This document shows positions 1 to 8,078 of a stretch of DNA of 64,000 nucleotides, piece after piece. The stretch comes from UBA6623 sp965226435 (GTDB taxonomy: Bacteria; Acidobacteriota; Terriglobia; Bryobacterales; UBA6623). How positions within the stretch are numbered: the stretch's first letter is position 1; every line of letters begins with the position of its first letter. The notes below the pieces were generated by a model that saw only the letters and a list, made by a program, of their open reading frames with translations, did no database searches and was not told where the DNA came from. Location: the NCBI GenBank assembly GCA_965226435.1, contig CBDDCY010000010.1, positions 372,001 to 436,000 on the forward strand. Reading direction: 5' to 3'. The position numbers were made by a program, and so were the translations under genes.

Positions 1-98
1 CGCCCTTTGCCTTTGAATCGAATCTCCTGGCTGGAGTGGAGAAACTGCCGGATCTGTTGCGGATTCAACTTGCCGGCGTTTTGCACTTGGATAGTCAA
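1..98 (-). CDS. N-terminal fragment of an integrase/transposase-like protein, cut by the window edge
   Basis: The minus strand reads open from a TTG at 98 (or GTG at 86) off the left edge, giving about 32 residues with the string LNPQQIRQFLHSSQEIRF. This resembles the first residues of integrase-core transposases whose N-terminus reads roughly 'L..EQIR.FL.ASEEVRF'. Family assignment is from memory of that pattern only; the catalytic domain lies outside the window. Two direct repeats just upstream (127-180) would suit the end of such an element. Confidence 0.35.
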   Translation of the reverse strand, partial: MTIQVQNAGKLNPQQIRQFLHSSQEIRFKGKG

Positions 99-126
99 TC
101 CCCAGCATGCCCACTCCCCGATCCTG

Positions 127-180
127 CAGGCTCATCTTGTGTGAGAAACAAACTCCTCGTTCAGGCTCATCTTGCATGAG
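127..180. repeat. Pair of 19-bp direct repeats, probable IS end
   Basis: CAGGCTCATCTTGTGTGAG (127-145) and CAGGCTCATCTTGCATGAG (162-180) differ at two positions and lie 35 bp apart. They sit between the start of the leftward integrase fragment and the left end of the next insertion sequence. The simplest reading is that they are terminal repeats of the leftward element. Confidence 0.5.
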
Positions 181-188
181 ACAAGACT

Positions 189-1784
189 GCCGGTGTTGAA
201 GGGCGATGATAATGTCCTCTTGAGAGGGCGATAGAAATGTCCCCTAATCTAAGGCTCCGAAGGAGGAGCCTAGATTGGAGAGGACATGGATGAACGACAA
301 GGAATTGAGACGGGGCGAGGTACTGGGCCGGGTGAAGCGAGGCGAGTTGAAGCTGAGCGAGGCGGCGCGGATACTCGATATCAGTTATCGCCAGACCAAG
401 CGGATCTGGAGGCGCTACAGCGCGGGAGGGACAAAAGCATTGAAGCACGGCAACGTGGGCCGGGTATCGAACCGCGCCAAGCCGGCGGAAGTTCGCAAGC
501 GAGTGCTGCAACTGGTGCGCGAACACTACTCCGGCGAGCCGCACGAGCGCTTCGGGCCGACGCTGGCGGCCGAGCATTTGTGGACAGACCACGATCTGAA
601 ACTATCGGTGCGAACACTGCGGCTCTGGATGCTCGCCGAGGGCCTGTGGAGCCGCCGCCGCAAGCGCCGGCCGCATCGCTCGCGGCGGCGGCGTAAAGCG
701 CACTTGGGCGAGCTGATCCAGGTCGACGGTTCGCACCACGAGTGGCTCGAAGCGCGCGGGCGGAAAGGTTGCCTGATGAACTTCGTCGACGATGCGACCG
801 GTCTGGCGCTGTGCCGTTTCTCGAGCGAGGAAACGACTTGGGCGGCGGCCGATCTGCTCGAAGCCTGGGTGCGTCAATACGGCGTTCCGAAGGCGTTGTA
901 TTGCGACTGGAAGAACGTCTACAAGCGCCGGCCAACGTCGCGTGAAGCGCTGGAAGGCATCGAGCCCGAGACGCAGTTCGGACGCATGTGCGCCAAGCTC
1001 GGCATTGGTATCATCGCCGCTTCGTCACCGCAAGCGAAGGGCCGCGTGGAGCGCCATCACGGCACCCATCAAGACCGCCTGATCAAGAAGATGCGGCTCA
1101 AAGGCATTGCCGATTACGAGGCGGCGAACCGCTATCTCGACGAGCAGTATCTGCCAGAGCACAACGCCAAGTTCGCCTCTGAGCCGTCAGCGGGAGCGGA
1201 CTTTCATCGGCGCTTATCGAAGCGTTTGGACTTGAAGTGGGTGTTTTGCTTGGAGGGAGAGCGGGTGGTGTCCAACGACCTGGTGGTACGTTTCGAGAAC
1301 CGTTTTCCGCAGTTGAAACCGCAGCGCAATCAGGCTCTGGGCGCAGGCGCGAGAGTAACCGTGCAGCAAGCGCGCGAGGGCGAGTTGCGGGTGGTGTTCG
1401 AGGGGAAGAACGGTGGCGTTCGACGAGATCGCCAAGCCGCTCCCCAAGGTGCGGCCGGAGCCGAAACCGCGCCTGGCGCCGCAGCCGCGCACACCGCCGG
1501 CGAATCACCCTTGGCGCGCGCCGTTGAAGCCGAAAAAACGGGCGGCGACCGCGTGAAGAGGGCTGTGGAAATGACGGGGCCGTGGAAAACGAGGAAAACC
1601 CTCGGCAGCCGACGAGGAGCTTCGAACCTCATCGCTCGGGTTTCCCACGTTTCCCCCAGCCCCTTGGAAATCGCTGTGCGATTCCCACATTCCCACAAGC
1701 CCCTACGACTACTATCCTTTTACTTAAAAGGGGACATTTCTATCGCCCTACCGAGGGGGACATTTCTATCGCCTCTTGACACAA
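189..1784 (+). mobile_element. ISNCY/IS1202-like insertion sequence
   Basis: Each end carries two copies of a ~20-bp motif. On the left these are GGGCGATGATAATGTCCTCT (201-220) and GGGCGATAGAAATGTCCCCT (226-245). On the right they are the reverse complements at 1729-1748 and 1755-1774. The outermost bases read TGTTGAAGGGCGAT on the left and, reverse-complemented, TGTCAAGAGGCGAT on the right, so the termini start TGT. GACAAGACT occurs just outside both ends (180-188 and 1785-1793) and is a candidate 9-bp target duplication. A hairpin at 246-276 lies before the transposase. The element appears inserted in the end of an older element to its left. Confidence 0.75.
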
Positions 1785-1852
1785 GACAAGACTCGGGCTT
1801 GACATTCCATAGGGCATATGGTGTACTGGATGTGCTCTCGACCCTGCTGTAG
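290..1852 (+). CDS. ISNCY-family DDE transposase, C-terminal frameshift
   Basis: An N-terminal helix-turn-helix (residues ~1-48, with KLSEAARILDISYRQTKRIW) is followed by an rve/DDE integrase core. The acidic residues are in IQVDGSHHEW (D146), LYCDWKNVY (D206) and KGRVERHHG (E254). ATG 290 is chosen because GGAGAGGA lies 5 bp upstream; an in-frame TTG at 275 falls within that ribosome-binding site. Near 1405-1415 the frame slips by one base. The plus-one frame continues as VAFDEIAKPLPKVRPEPKPR and stops at 1554-1556, the tail expected for this family, whereas the written frame runs through the right terminus to 1852 with an unrelated tail. The catalytic core is intact, so activity is uncertain rather than excluded. 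The extra base may also be a sequencing error. Confidence 0.85.
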   Translation: MNDKELRRGEVLGRVKRGELKLSEAARILDISYRQTKRIWRRYSAGGTKALKHGNVGRVSNRAKPAEVRKRVLQLVREHYSGEPHERFGPTLAAEHLWTDHDLKLSVRTLRLWMLAEGLWSRRRKRRPHRSRRRRKAHLGELIQVDGSHHEWLEARGRKGCLMNFVDDATGLALCRFSSEETTWAAADLLEAWVRQYGVPKALYCDWKNVYKRRPTSREALEGIEPETQFGRMCAKLGIGIIAASSPQAKGRVERHHGTHQDRLIKKMRLKGIADYEAANRYLDEQYLPEHNAKFASEPSAGADFHRRLSKRLDLKWVFCLEGERVVSNDLVVRFENRFPQLKPQRNQALGAGARVTVQQAREGELRVVFEGKNGGVRRDRQAAPQGAAGAETAPGAAAAHTAGESPLARAVEAEKTGGDRVKRAVEMTGPWKTRKTLGSRRGASNLIARVSHVSPSPLEIAVRFPHSHKPLRLLSFYLKGDISIALPRGTFLSPLDTRQDSGLTFHRAYGVLDVLSTLL

Positions 1853-2063
1853 TGGCTTTAGTCCCTCGATGAGTTCGCGATAGAGCGACTCTGATCCGCT
1901 TAATTGTGTGGGTTGTTTTCTCTGCTGAGTGATTTGCGCGCCGTGCTGGCGGTCGCGGCACTCCGACGAGAGGGGGGCGCAACTCTATCGGAAAACGAAT
2001 TACGAACCAACGGCATGGCTGCGTCGAGTCGGCCGGCCGGGGAACGAAAGGGAGGCTGAGCTT

Positions 2064-3458
2064 TTGACGACTGAACTGGGGTATGGCCGTTACCAAGCCG
2101 TAACGGAGCACAACGTAGAGCGGGAACCGGAATGGGCAAAAATCGATCCGCGGCTGCGGCAAGGCATTCGCGTCGTGTCGAAAGTTCTGCCGTTTCGGAC
2201 CAACCGCTACGTAACCCGCGAGCTCATCGATTGGAACAATCTACCGAACGACCCCATGTTCCAGTTGGTTTTCCCCCAACGAGGGATGCTCTCGCCGGAA
2301 CAGTTCGGCACCGTTCAACATCTCCTCGAGAAGGATTCTCCCTCCGACGAACTCAATCAGGTCGTCCATTCCATTCGCTCAAAACTAAATCCCCACCCCG
2401 CCGGGCAGCTTACCCACAATGTCCCGACCCTCAACGGACGGCAGCTTCACGGATTGCAGCATAAATACGAAAGAACAGTGCTGTTTTTCCCGGCGCAAGG
2501 GCAGACCTGCCACGCTTATTGCACCTACTGTTTCCGCTGGGCGCAGTTCGTCGGCATGCCCGAGATCAAGTTCGAGGCGCGCGACACCGAAGATCTCGTC
2601 GCTTACTTGAAAGCTCATCCCTCGGTGACGGACGTTCTGATCACCGGCGGCGACCCGATGGTGATGAAGACACACGTACTGCGCAAATACATCGAGCCGT
2701 TGCTGGGGCCGGGCCTCGATCATCTGCAAAACATCCGTATCGGAACCAAAGCCCCCGCCTATTGGCCGCAGCGCTTTGTGACCGACGACGACGCCGATGA
2801 CTGCCTGCGCTTATTCGAGGAAATCGTCGCGGCCGGCAAGCATTTGGCCGTGATGGGGCATTACAGCCATCCGTGTGAGTTGGGTCCCGAGATCGCGAAA
2901 CGCGCGGTGGCGAGGATTCTCGACACCGGCGCGCAGGTTCGCATGCAGGCGCCGTTGATTCGCCATGTCAATGACGATGCCGGAGCATGGGCGGATCTGT
3001 GGCGCGAAGGCGTCAAGTTGGGGATGATTCCCTATTACATGTTCATCGAGCGCGACACCGGCGCGCGCGGTTATTTCGAGGTCCCGTTGGCACGCTGCTA
3101 CGAGATCTTTCGCGACGCCTTCCAGCAGGTATCCGGCTTGGCGCGAACCGTGCGGGGACCGTCGATGTCGGCCTTCCCCGGAAAGGTCAGAGTCGTCGGC
3201 ATTTCCGAATTCCACGGTGAAAAGGTTTTTGTCCTGGAGTTGATTCAAGCCCGAGACGGACGGCATGCCAACCGCCCGTTCTTCGCGCGCTACGATCCGG
3301 CGGCGAGTTGGTTCGATCAATTGCGGCCGGCGTTCGGTGAATCGCGATTCTTCTTCCAGCCGGAGGAGACCCACGTCAACGGCTACAACGGGATCAAGAG
3401 ACCGCCGGACATGGCCGGCTACACAAACGGCCACGGCATCAGCGTCGCCGGGGACTAA
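2064..3458 (+). CDS. KamA-family radical SAM protein (lysine 2,3-aminomutase-like)
   Basis: This 464-residue protein carries the radical-SAM cluster motif CHAYCTYCF (C149, C153, C156), followed by TGGDPM, the SAM-binding GGD-type loop. The flow VLFFPAQGQTCHAYCTYCFR, RIGTKAPAYWP, MGHYSHP, QAPLIRHVND, YYMFIERDTGA and RTVRGPSMSAFPGKV matches a long KamA-like subfamily. A lysine in FPGK is a candidate PLP lysine, but the canonical glycine-rich PGGGGK is absent, so a true 2,3-aminomutase reaction is not certain. TTG 2064 is chosen because AAAGGGAGG lies 7-15 bp upstream; the frame is open to a GTG at 1929, but that extension reads as non-coding. It stands alone, just right of the insertion sequence. 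Confidence 0.85.
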   Translation: MTTELGYGRYQAVTEHNVEREPEWAKIDPRLRQGIRVVSKVLPFRTNRYVTRELIDWNNLPNDPMFQLVFPQRGMLSPEQFGTVQHLLEKDSPSDELNQVVHSIRSKLNPHPAGQLTHNVPTLNGRQLHGLQHKYERTVLFFPAQGQTCHAYCTYCFRWAQFVGMPEIKFEARDTEDLVAYLKAHPSVTDVLITGGDPMVMKTHVLRKYIEPLLGPGLDHLQNIRIGTKAPAYWPQRFVTDDDADDCLRLFEEIVAAGKHLAVMGHYSHPCELGPEIAKRAVARILDTGAQVRMQAPLIRHVNDDAGAWADLWREGVKLGMIPYYMFIERDTGARGYFEVPLARCYEIFRDAFQQVSGLARTVRGPSMSAFPGKVRVVGISEFHGEKVFVLELIQARDGRHANRPFFARYDPAASWFDQLRPAFGESRFFFQPEETHVNGYNGIKRPPDMAGYTNGHGISVAGD

Positions 3459-3520
3459 CCCGCCGCGCCCTCGCCCTTCAATCCTTGGATTCCGTCGGTC
3501 TGATCGGTTTAACGTTCCGG

Positions 3521-3550
3521 TTGACAACCCGCCCGGAACTGCCCTAGCAT
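3521..3550 (+). promoter_or_regulatory. Sigma70-like promoter upstream of nuoA
   Basis: TTGACA at 3521-3526 and TAGCAT at 3545-3550 are separated by 18 bp. Transcription would start near 3557, about 40 bp before nuoA. The -35 is a perfect consensus match; the -10 matches at four of six positions. Confidence 0.5.
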
Positions 3551-3598
3551 CGAAGTTCCATCCGGCCTCGGTCGACGCCTCGGAACGGTAATCAAAAT

Positions 3599-3955
3599 AT
3601 GCCTCGTGGGTACATCCCGATTCTGTTGTTTCTGGCTCTCGCCGTGGCTTTCCCGATCGTGACCATCATGGTCGCCAAGCTGGTGCGGCCGAGCGCGCCG
3701 AACAAGGTCAAACTCGAGGCCTATGAATGCGGCATCCCCACCGACAGCGACACGCGGGGCCGTTATTCGATCCGTTTCTACTTGGTGGCGATTCTCTTCG
3801 TCATCTTCGATGTCGAAACGATCTTCCTGCTGCCCTGGGCGATTCAATACGAAATGTTGGGGTTTTTCGGCTTCGTCGAAATGATGGTCTTTCTGGCCAT
3901 CCTCGTCGTGGGTTACGTTTGGATCCTTCGCCAGGGCGCCCTCAAGTGGGTCTAG
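3599..3955 (+). CDS. nuoA: NADH-quinone oxidoreductase subunit A (complex I)
   Basis: This 118-residue membrane protein has three predicted transmembrane segments (about 5-28, 60-82 and 88-110). The complex I subunit A signature YECGIPTDSDTRGRYSIRFY lies between TM1 and TM2 and FDVETIFLLPWA in TM2. Length is normal for the family. NuoA is a small proton-pumping-arm subunit that normally heads the nuo operon, but no nuoB or other subunit follows: the next genes are on the opposite strand. A consensus-like promoter lies upstream. Identity is secure; the isolation from the rest of complex I is the odd point. Confidence 0.95.
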   Translation: MPRGYIPILLFLALAVAFPIVTIMVAKLVRPSAPNKVKLEAYECGIPTDSDTRGRYSIRFYLVAILFVIFDVETIFLLPWAIQYEMLGFFGFVEMMVFLAILVVGYVWILRQGALKWV

Positions 3956-4035
3956 CCCTCAGACAAGGCTTCGATCCGCCATTGCGCGGAAACCACTGCC
4001 AACCAGAGCCGCGTCGCCGCGCGATGCGGTCACTC

Positions 4036-4129
4036 AAAAAAATTGGGGACTGTACCAAGCGCCGACCGAATAAGTTCCATTGAATCAGTAGTCGCATCCG
4101 GCGCGAAGTGGACTGTCCCCCATTTTTTC
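4036..4129. repeat. Family A ~93-bp palindromic-ended element, copy 1
   Basis: Begins AAAAAAATTGGGGACTGTACC and ends GTGGACTGTCCCCCATTTTTTC, so the ends are inverted repeats. Close copies lie at 33980-34071 and 40585-40675. The flanks GCGGTCACTC | AAGAATAGTGCTTTGCAG occur uninterrupted at about 34083-34112 (GCGGTCACTCAAGAATCGTG), which looks like an empty site and implies mobility. It lies between convergent nuoA and the lipoprotein gene. Confidence 0.8.
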
Positions 4130-4210
4130 AAGAATAGTGCTTTGCAGCCAAACCAACTTCTTCAAGCGGTCGTGCCACTTGAGGATTCGGCACCTGCCGA
4201 ATCGTCCGGC

Positions 4211-4864
4211 TTAGCGCTCGATCGTCACCGGCTCGGTCAAATGAAACGTGATGACCGACTCGCTGCCGATGACCGCCGCGTCGCCGCGAGTGGTCACGAC
4301 CGCCGCGGTTCCGGCGCCCGCTCCGGCTCCGGCGCCAATCGCGGCGCCCTTGCCGCCTCCGACAATCGCGCCCACGGCGGCGCCGATCCCGCTCGCAATG
4401 CCGACTTTCTTGGCGTCCTTCTTTTTGCTCGATTGGGCTTGGACTCCGTAGGTATCGGTAGCCACGGGAAGGTAGGAACCGTCAGTCGCTTGCACTTCGG
4501 TCAAACGGATCGCCAAACTCGCCGTTCCTTTGACCTTGCCCCCGCCATCGGCCGAGGCGACAACGCCCTTCACCGGCGCGCCCTTGGCGGCGATCACCCG
4601 CGTACCGACAACAATCGGCTCTTCGAGAGTGGCCGCGAAAGCCTCACCGCTCTTCACGGCGGCGGTGGAAAGGGCGTTTGTCGTGCGAACGCGAAGCGGC
4701 GTACCGGCCTCGAGCGTCACGGACTCGACCGCGCGCGGCGCCGGAGCATCGGCTTGGTCCCCCGTCTCGCCGCCCATCGCACCGTAGCCGCCGCCCCCAG
4801 GGGGCGATTCGCAGGCGGCAAGCAAGCAAACCAACGCTGTGCTGAGAATCCACTTTGTCGTCAT
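4211..4864 (-). CDS. Glycine-zipper lipoprotein
   Basis: A 217-residue protein with a lipoprotein signal peptide ending in the lipobox LLAAC (Cys about residue 18), followed by a Gly/Pro-rich linker. A mid domain (about 50-150) contains repeated 'IAAKGAPVKG' type beta segments. Toward the C-terminus a glycine-zipper stretch reads GIGAAVGAIVGGGKGAAIG, a pattern known in outer-membrane-associated lipoproteins. ATG 4864 is preceded by an AAGG-type site; the open frame extends upstream to 5095, but that part is not lipoprotein-like. Role unknown; likely anchored in the outer membrane. Confidence 0.75.
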   Translation of the reverse strand: MTTKWILSTALVCLLAACESPPGGGGYGAMGGETGDQADAPAPRAVESVTLEAGTPLRVRTTNALSTAAVKSGEAFAATLEEPIVVGTRVIAAKGAPVKGVVASADGGGKVKGTASLAIRLTEVQATDGSYLPVATDTYGVQAQSSKKKDAKKVGIASGIGAAVGAIVGGGKGAAIGAGAGAGAGTAAVVTTRGDAAVIGSESVITFHLTEPVTIER

Positions 4865-4979
4865 AACCTTTTTTCCTCGTGATCGCGGCGGAAGCCCGGC
4901 CCGCAAGGCTGACCCTTCCGCGGTTGTTCCGGGTTCGACGGTCGGGCCCCTCACTCGCGTTCGGGGCTCTGTAGTTCCA

Positions 4980-5369
4980 TTATGGGCGGATTTCGGGCTT
5001 GAGAGTGGAAAACCGGGACGCCCAACCCAGGTTTCGGCCTTGTGCCGCGGCGCGCACGATGACAAAGGCGACGGTTCCGGTGACGAGTGAAACAACTACA
5101 GCGAAAACCGTGTTGCCCAGCAGGAAGGCCGGACCGACGCGGCGCGGGTAATCCAGCAAACCGTCGGCGGCGGCGGGGTCGAGCGGCTCGCCCAGCAGCG
5201 CAACGCCGACCATCGTGCTGACCGAATAGAAGAGCGGCGCGGTGACGGGGTTCATCAACAGCGTCCCGGCTACGGCGGCGGCACGATGGATGCGCAGCTT
5301 GCCGGCCAGGAAAAACGCCGGCGACGATCCGATTAGAAAACTCGGAAAGACACCAATGAACGACCCCAA
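4980..5369 (-). CDS. DUF2062 membrane protein, N-terminus uncertain
   Basis: The protein shows the DUF2062 pattern: ALGFALGSFIGVFPSFLIGS, then LLMNPVTAPLFY, with two or three hydrophobic segments over about 130 residues. The usual N-terminal part of the domain (STPGRTALGFALG) is encoded upstream of the TTG at 5369 in the same frame, but a TAA at 5429-5427 closes that frame and no ATG or GTG lies between. Either the TTG is the start or the 5' end was lost. DUF2062 proteins are small inner-membrane proteins of unknown function. Confidence 0.65.
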   Translation of the reverse strand: MGSFIGVFPSFLIGSSPAFFLAGKLRIHRAAAVAGTLLMNPVTAPLFYSVSTMVGVALLGEPLDPAAADGLLDYPRRVGPAFLLGNTVFAVVVSLVTGTVAFVIVRAAAQGRNLGWASRFSTLKPEIRP

Positions 5370-5429
5370 GGCGAAGCCAAGCGCCGTTCTTCCCGGAGTC
5401 GAGATCGTACTCTCGATCGGGATAGTTTA

Positions 5430-5815
5430 GAAATCAGGAAATTAGCCCTGAAGGGGCGCGGGGAATCTTGTTCCGACGACCCGCTGCCGACGTGATCCAT
5501 CGGGCGCTCCGCGCCCTCAACGAGCGCGAAACAACAAACGGCGTGCATAAGCGCTCAGCCCCTAAGAGAGGCTTAGAGCCATTGACGCCTTCTTCCGCCA
5601 AATCGATGAGGAGCCCGCGCCCGAAGCGCCTGCCCCTTCCACCGATGCGCTCCGCCGAGAAAATCTCTACCACGACCACCGTCACCCGATGTAAGACCTC
5701 CATCGGACTACTTCTCTGCCCGATCGCCGCACTCCCTCAACAGGCCTCTACCCTCGCCGCAAGGGCGGCCTTTTCCACTGCGGTAAGATAAGAGTTTTGC
5801 GCGCGAGGGAAGATA
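5430..5815. other. 386-bp stretch without a supported gene
   Basis: Short overlapping frames on both strands give low-complexity Arg/Ala/Ser-rich translations with no recognisable family. AGCCCTGAAGGGGCGCGGGGAAT at about 5446-5467 resembles the 3' end of the family B repeats (10471, 14003, 15428) and may be a worn fragment. The promoter for tig-clpP should lie near its right end, but I cannot define it. Confidence 0.5.
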
Positions 5816-7129
5816 TTGTCCGCTGTCGAAAGCTGTAAACGTGAGATCGAGATTGCCGTCCCCTGGGAGGATGTTCGCCAGGAGTCGGACCGCATCATCG
5901 AGTCGTTTCGCCGCCAAGCGAAGATCCCCGGATTCCGTCCCGGCAAGGCGCCCGCCGCGATCGTGCGATCGCGCTATCAAAAGGAAATTCAAAAGGAGAT
6001 CGTCGAGCAACTCATCCCGAAATTCTTCCATGCCGAAGCCGTTGAGAAGAAATACGACATCGTCGGCAAGCCCCACTTCCATGAACTTGAGATGGAGGAC
6101 GACGAACCGATGACATTTCGGGCGGAATTCGAGATAATCCCCGAGTTCGAGCTTGCGGACTATCGCCGTCTGCGGGTTCCCTACAACGAGCCTCAAGTCA
6201 CCGACGAACAACTCGAAGGCGAACTCGAGGCGTTGCGCCAACGCAACGCCTCTTTCGTCAATCTCGACCCCCGGCCGCTCGAGGACGGAGACATCGCGGT
6301 CCTTGCTCTCTCCAGCGACCCGATTCCCGACTCTCCCGCGATCAACCAGGAAGATACGACCGTCACTCTCGCCGACGAGGGGACTCTGCCGGAATTCACC
6401 GAAAACCTTCGCGGTCACAGCCCCGGCGAGACAGTCGATTTCGAGGTCACCTACCCCGAAGACTTCGGCAACGCGGAGTTGGCGGCGAAAACCGTCTCGT
6501 TCCATGCCGAGATCAAAGGCGTGCGACAGAAAGAAGTCCCCGACCTCGATGATGATTTCGCCGCCGAACTCGGTGATTTTCAAACCCTCGACGAGGCTCG
6601 TTCGAATTTACGAGAGCAAATCGGCGACGTCATGCGGCGCCAAGCCATGGAAGCCGCCAAGACGAAGGTGCTCGATCAAATCGTGGCGGCCCATGAGTTT
6701 CCGGTTCCCGACACGCTGGTCGAAAATCAGGTCATGCGACGGCTGGAAGGTCGGCTGGGTTCGTTGCAACGTCAAGGCGTCGATATCGACAAACTCGATA
6801 TTGACTGGAAAAAAGTACGCGACGACGAACGAGAGCCGGCCGAGCGCGACGTCAAGGGCGGTCTGATCCTTGAGCGCATCGCGACGGCGGAATCCCTCAA
6901 GGCCGAGCCCGAGGAAATCGACGAGCAGGTCAAGACTTATGCCGCCCGGAATCAACTCGCCGTCGAGACCGCCCGCAAGAAGTTGGCGGAGGACGGCGCC
7001 CTCGACCGTCTGCAAGTCCAGCTGAGCCGGGATAAAGCGCTTAGTTTCCTCTTTGACGAGGCCGAAAAGGTCGACGCCGAAGAAGCCGACACCGAAGAGG
7101 CCGGCACCCACGAGAGCGAGAAAGAGTGA
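5816..7129 (+). CDS. tig: Trigger factor (ribosome-associated chaperone)
   Basis: 437 residues. The N-terminal ribosome-binding domain (about 1-110) carries the signature IPGFRPGKAP, equivalent to the GFRxGK loop that docks on ribosomal protein uL23. A reduced FKBP-like domain follows (about 150-250, with LPEFTENLRGHSPGETVDFEVTYP spread across it), then a long helical C-terminal domain (about 260-425) with an acidic Glu/Asp-rich tail. It assists folding of nascent chains in the cytoplasm. The start is a TTG at 5816 after GCGAGGGAAG. clpP follows 87 bp downstream on the same strand, the common tig-clp order, although clpX is absent here. Confidence 0.95.
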   Translation: MSAVESCKREIEIAVPWEDVRQESDRIIESFRRQAKIPGFRPGKAPAAIVRSRYQKEIQKEIVEQLIPKFFHAEAVEKKYDIVGKPHFHELEMEDDEPMTFRAEFEIIPEFELADYRRLRVPYNEPQVTDEQLEGELEALRQRNASFVNLDPRPLEDGDIAVLALSSDPIPDSPAINQEDTTVTLADEGTLPEFTENLRGHSPGETVDFEVTYPEDFGNAELAAKTVSFHAEIKGVRQKEVPDLDDDFAAELGDFQTLDEARSNLREQIGDVMRRQAMEAAKTKVLDQIVAAHEFPVPDTLVENQVMRRLEGRLGSLQRQGVDIDKLDIDWKKVRDDEREPAERDVKGGLILERIATAESLKAEPEEIDEQVKTYAARNQLAVETARKKLAEDGALDRLQVQLSRDKALSFLFDEAEKVDAEEADTEEAGTHESEKE

Positions 7130-7216
7130 GCCGCGGTCCGCAAGCTATTCGCGCCGTCCGCCGATGAATGGGAAGCAACCGGAGAGCCAAACCGGAAGCC
7201 GAAGGAGTCAGTCAGA

Positions 7217-7834
7217 ATGTCCAGACCGATGGAACCGCACGCCGGACTTGTCCCGATGGTGGTCGAGCAGACCAGCCGCGGCGAACGTGCCTACGATATC
7301 TATTCCCGTCTGTTGCGCGACAACATCATCTTCGTGGGTTTTCCGATCGACGACACGATTGCGAACCTGATCACGGCACAACTGCTGTTTCTAGAGGCTG
7401 AAAACCCGGAGCGCGATATTTGGCTCTATATCAATTCCCCGGGTGGATCGATCACCGCCGGGTTGGCGATCTACGACACGATGCAATTCGTGCGGCCCGA
7501 CATCACCACCGTCTGCATCGGGCAAGCCGCCTCGATGGCAGCCATCCTGATGGCGGCCGGGGCCAACGGCAAGCGCTACGGCTTGCCGAATTCCCGTTTT
7601 CTGTTGCACCAACCGTCGATTTCCGGACTGGCCGGCCAAGCGACCGATATCGATATCCACGCCCGTGAAATTCTCCGCATGCGAGAGAAGTTGAACCAGA
7701 TTCTCGCCCATCACACCGGCAAGTCGGCCGAAACCGTCGGCAAGGATGTGGAGCGCGATTTCATCCTGGACGCCGACCAAGCCAAGGACTACGGTTTGGT
7801 CGACGAGATTATTTACAAGAAAGAACCGAGCTGA
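7217..7834 (+). CDS. clpP: ATP-dependent Clp protease proteolytic subunit
   Basis: 205 residues with the full serine protease triad: S106 in GQAASMAA, H131 in LLHQPS and D181 in ERDFIL. The oxyanion-hole region NSPGGS is at about 73-78. Length matches the family. ClpP forms a 14-subunit barrel that degrades substrates fed by ClpX or ClpA-type unfoldases in the cytoplasm. GGAG 10 bp before ATG 7217 supports the start. It lies in a probable operon with tig; no Clp ATPase gene is in the window. Confidence 0.97.
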   Translation: MSRPMEPHAGLVPMVVEQTSRGERAYDIYSRLLRDNIIFVGFPIDDTIANLITAQLLFLEAENPERDIWLYINSPGGSITAGLAIYDTMQFVRPDITTVCIGQAASMAAILMAAGANGKRYGLPNSRFLLHQPSISGLAGQATDIDIHAREILRMREKLNQILAHHTGKSAETVGKDVERDFILDADQAKDYGLVDEIIYKKEPS

Positions 7835-7914
7835 GACCCTTCCCTTTTCGAGACGATCGCTCGAAAGCCACTGTCCCGGACAGGCCTCGAGACCCGCCCC
7901 AAGAAGGGTCCGGC

Positions 7915-7943
7915 CAGTGGGGCAGGTCTCCAGGCCTGCCCAT
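7915..7943. repeat. Stand-alone M4 palindromic module
   Basis: CAGTGGGGCAGGTCTCCAGG continues into CCTGCCCAT; GGGCAGG and CCTGCCC form a hairpin. The same module is the last part of the composite repeats at 24430-24728, 35140-35205 and 46121-46671, and it also occurs alone at 39222-39249 and 47584-47611. Here it lies in the clpP downstream region. Confidence 0.7.
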
Positions 7944-8078
7944 GGGAGCGGCCGCCCATCTTCCCCAAACCATTCTCACCCTCTCTCCCCTTTGTTTCCG
8001 GCTCCCGGTTCGATACATTATCTATAGGTGACCGACATTCGCCGTCGCCCGGTGATTTCAGCGAAAAGGGGAAAGACC

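Noticed and set aside
4043..4882. 279-codon plus-strand frame opposite the glycine-zipper lipoprotein
   Set aside because: It begins inside a family A repeat and its translation is low-complexity; the minus-strand lipoprotein with lipobox is convincing.
5434..5791. Overlapping frames on both strands upstream of tig
   Set aside because: Translations are Arg/Ser/Ala-rich without motifs, and both strands are equally open, which fits non-coding GC-rich DNA.
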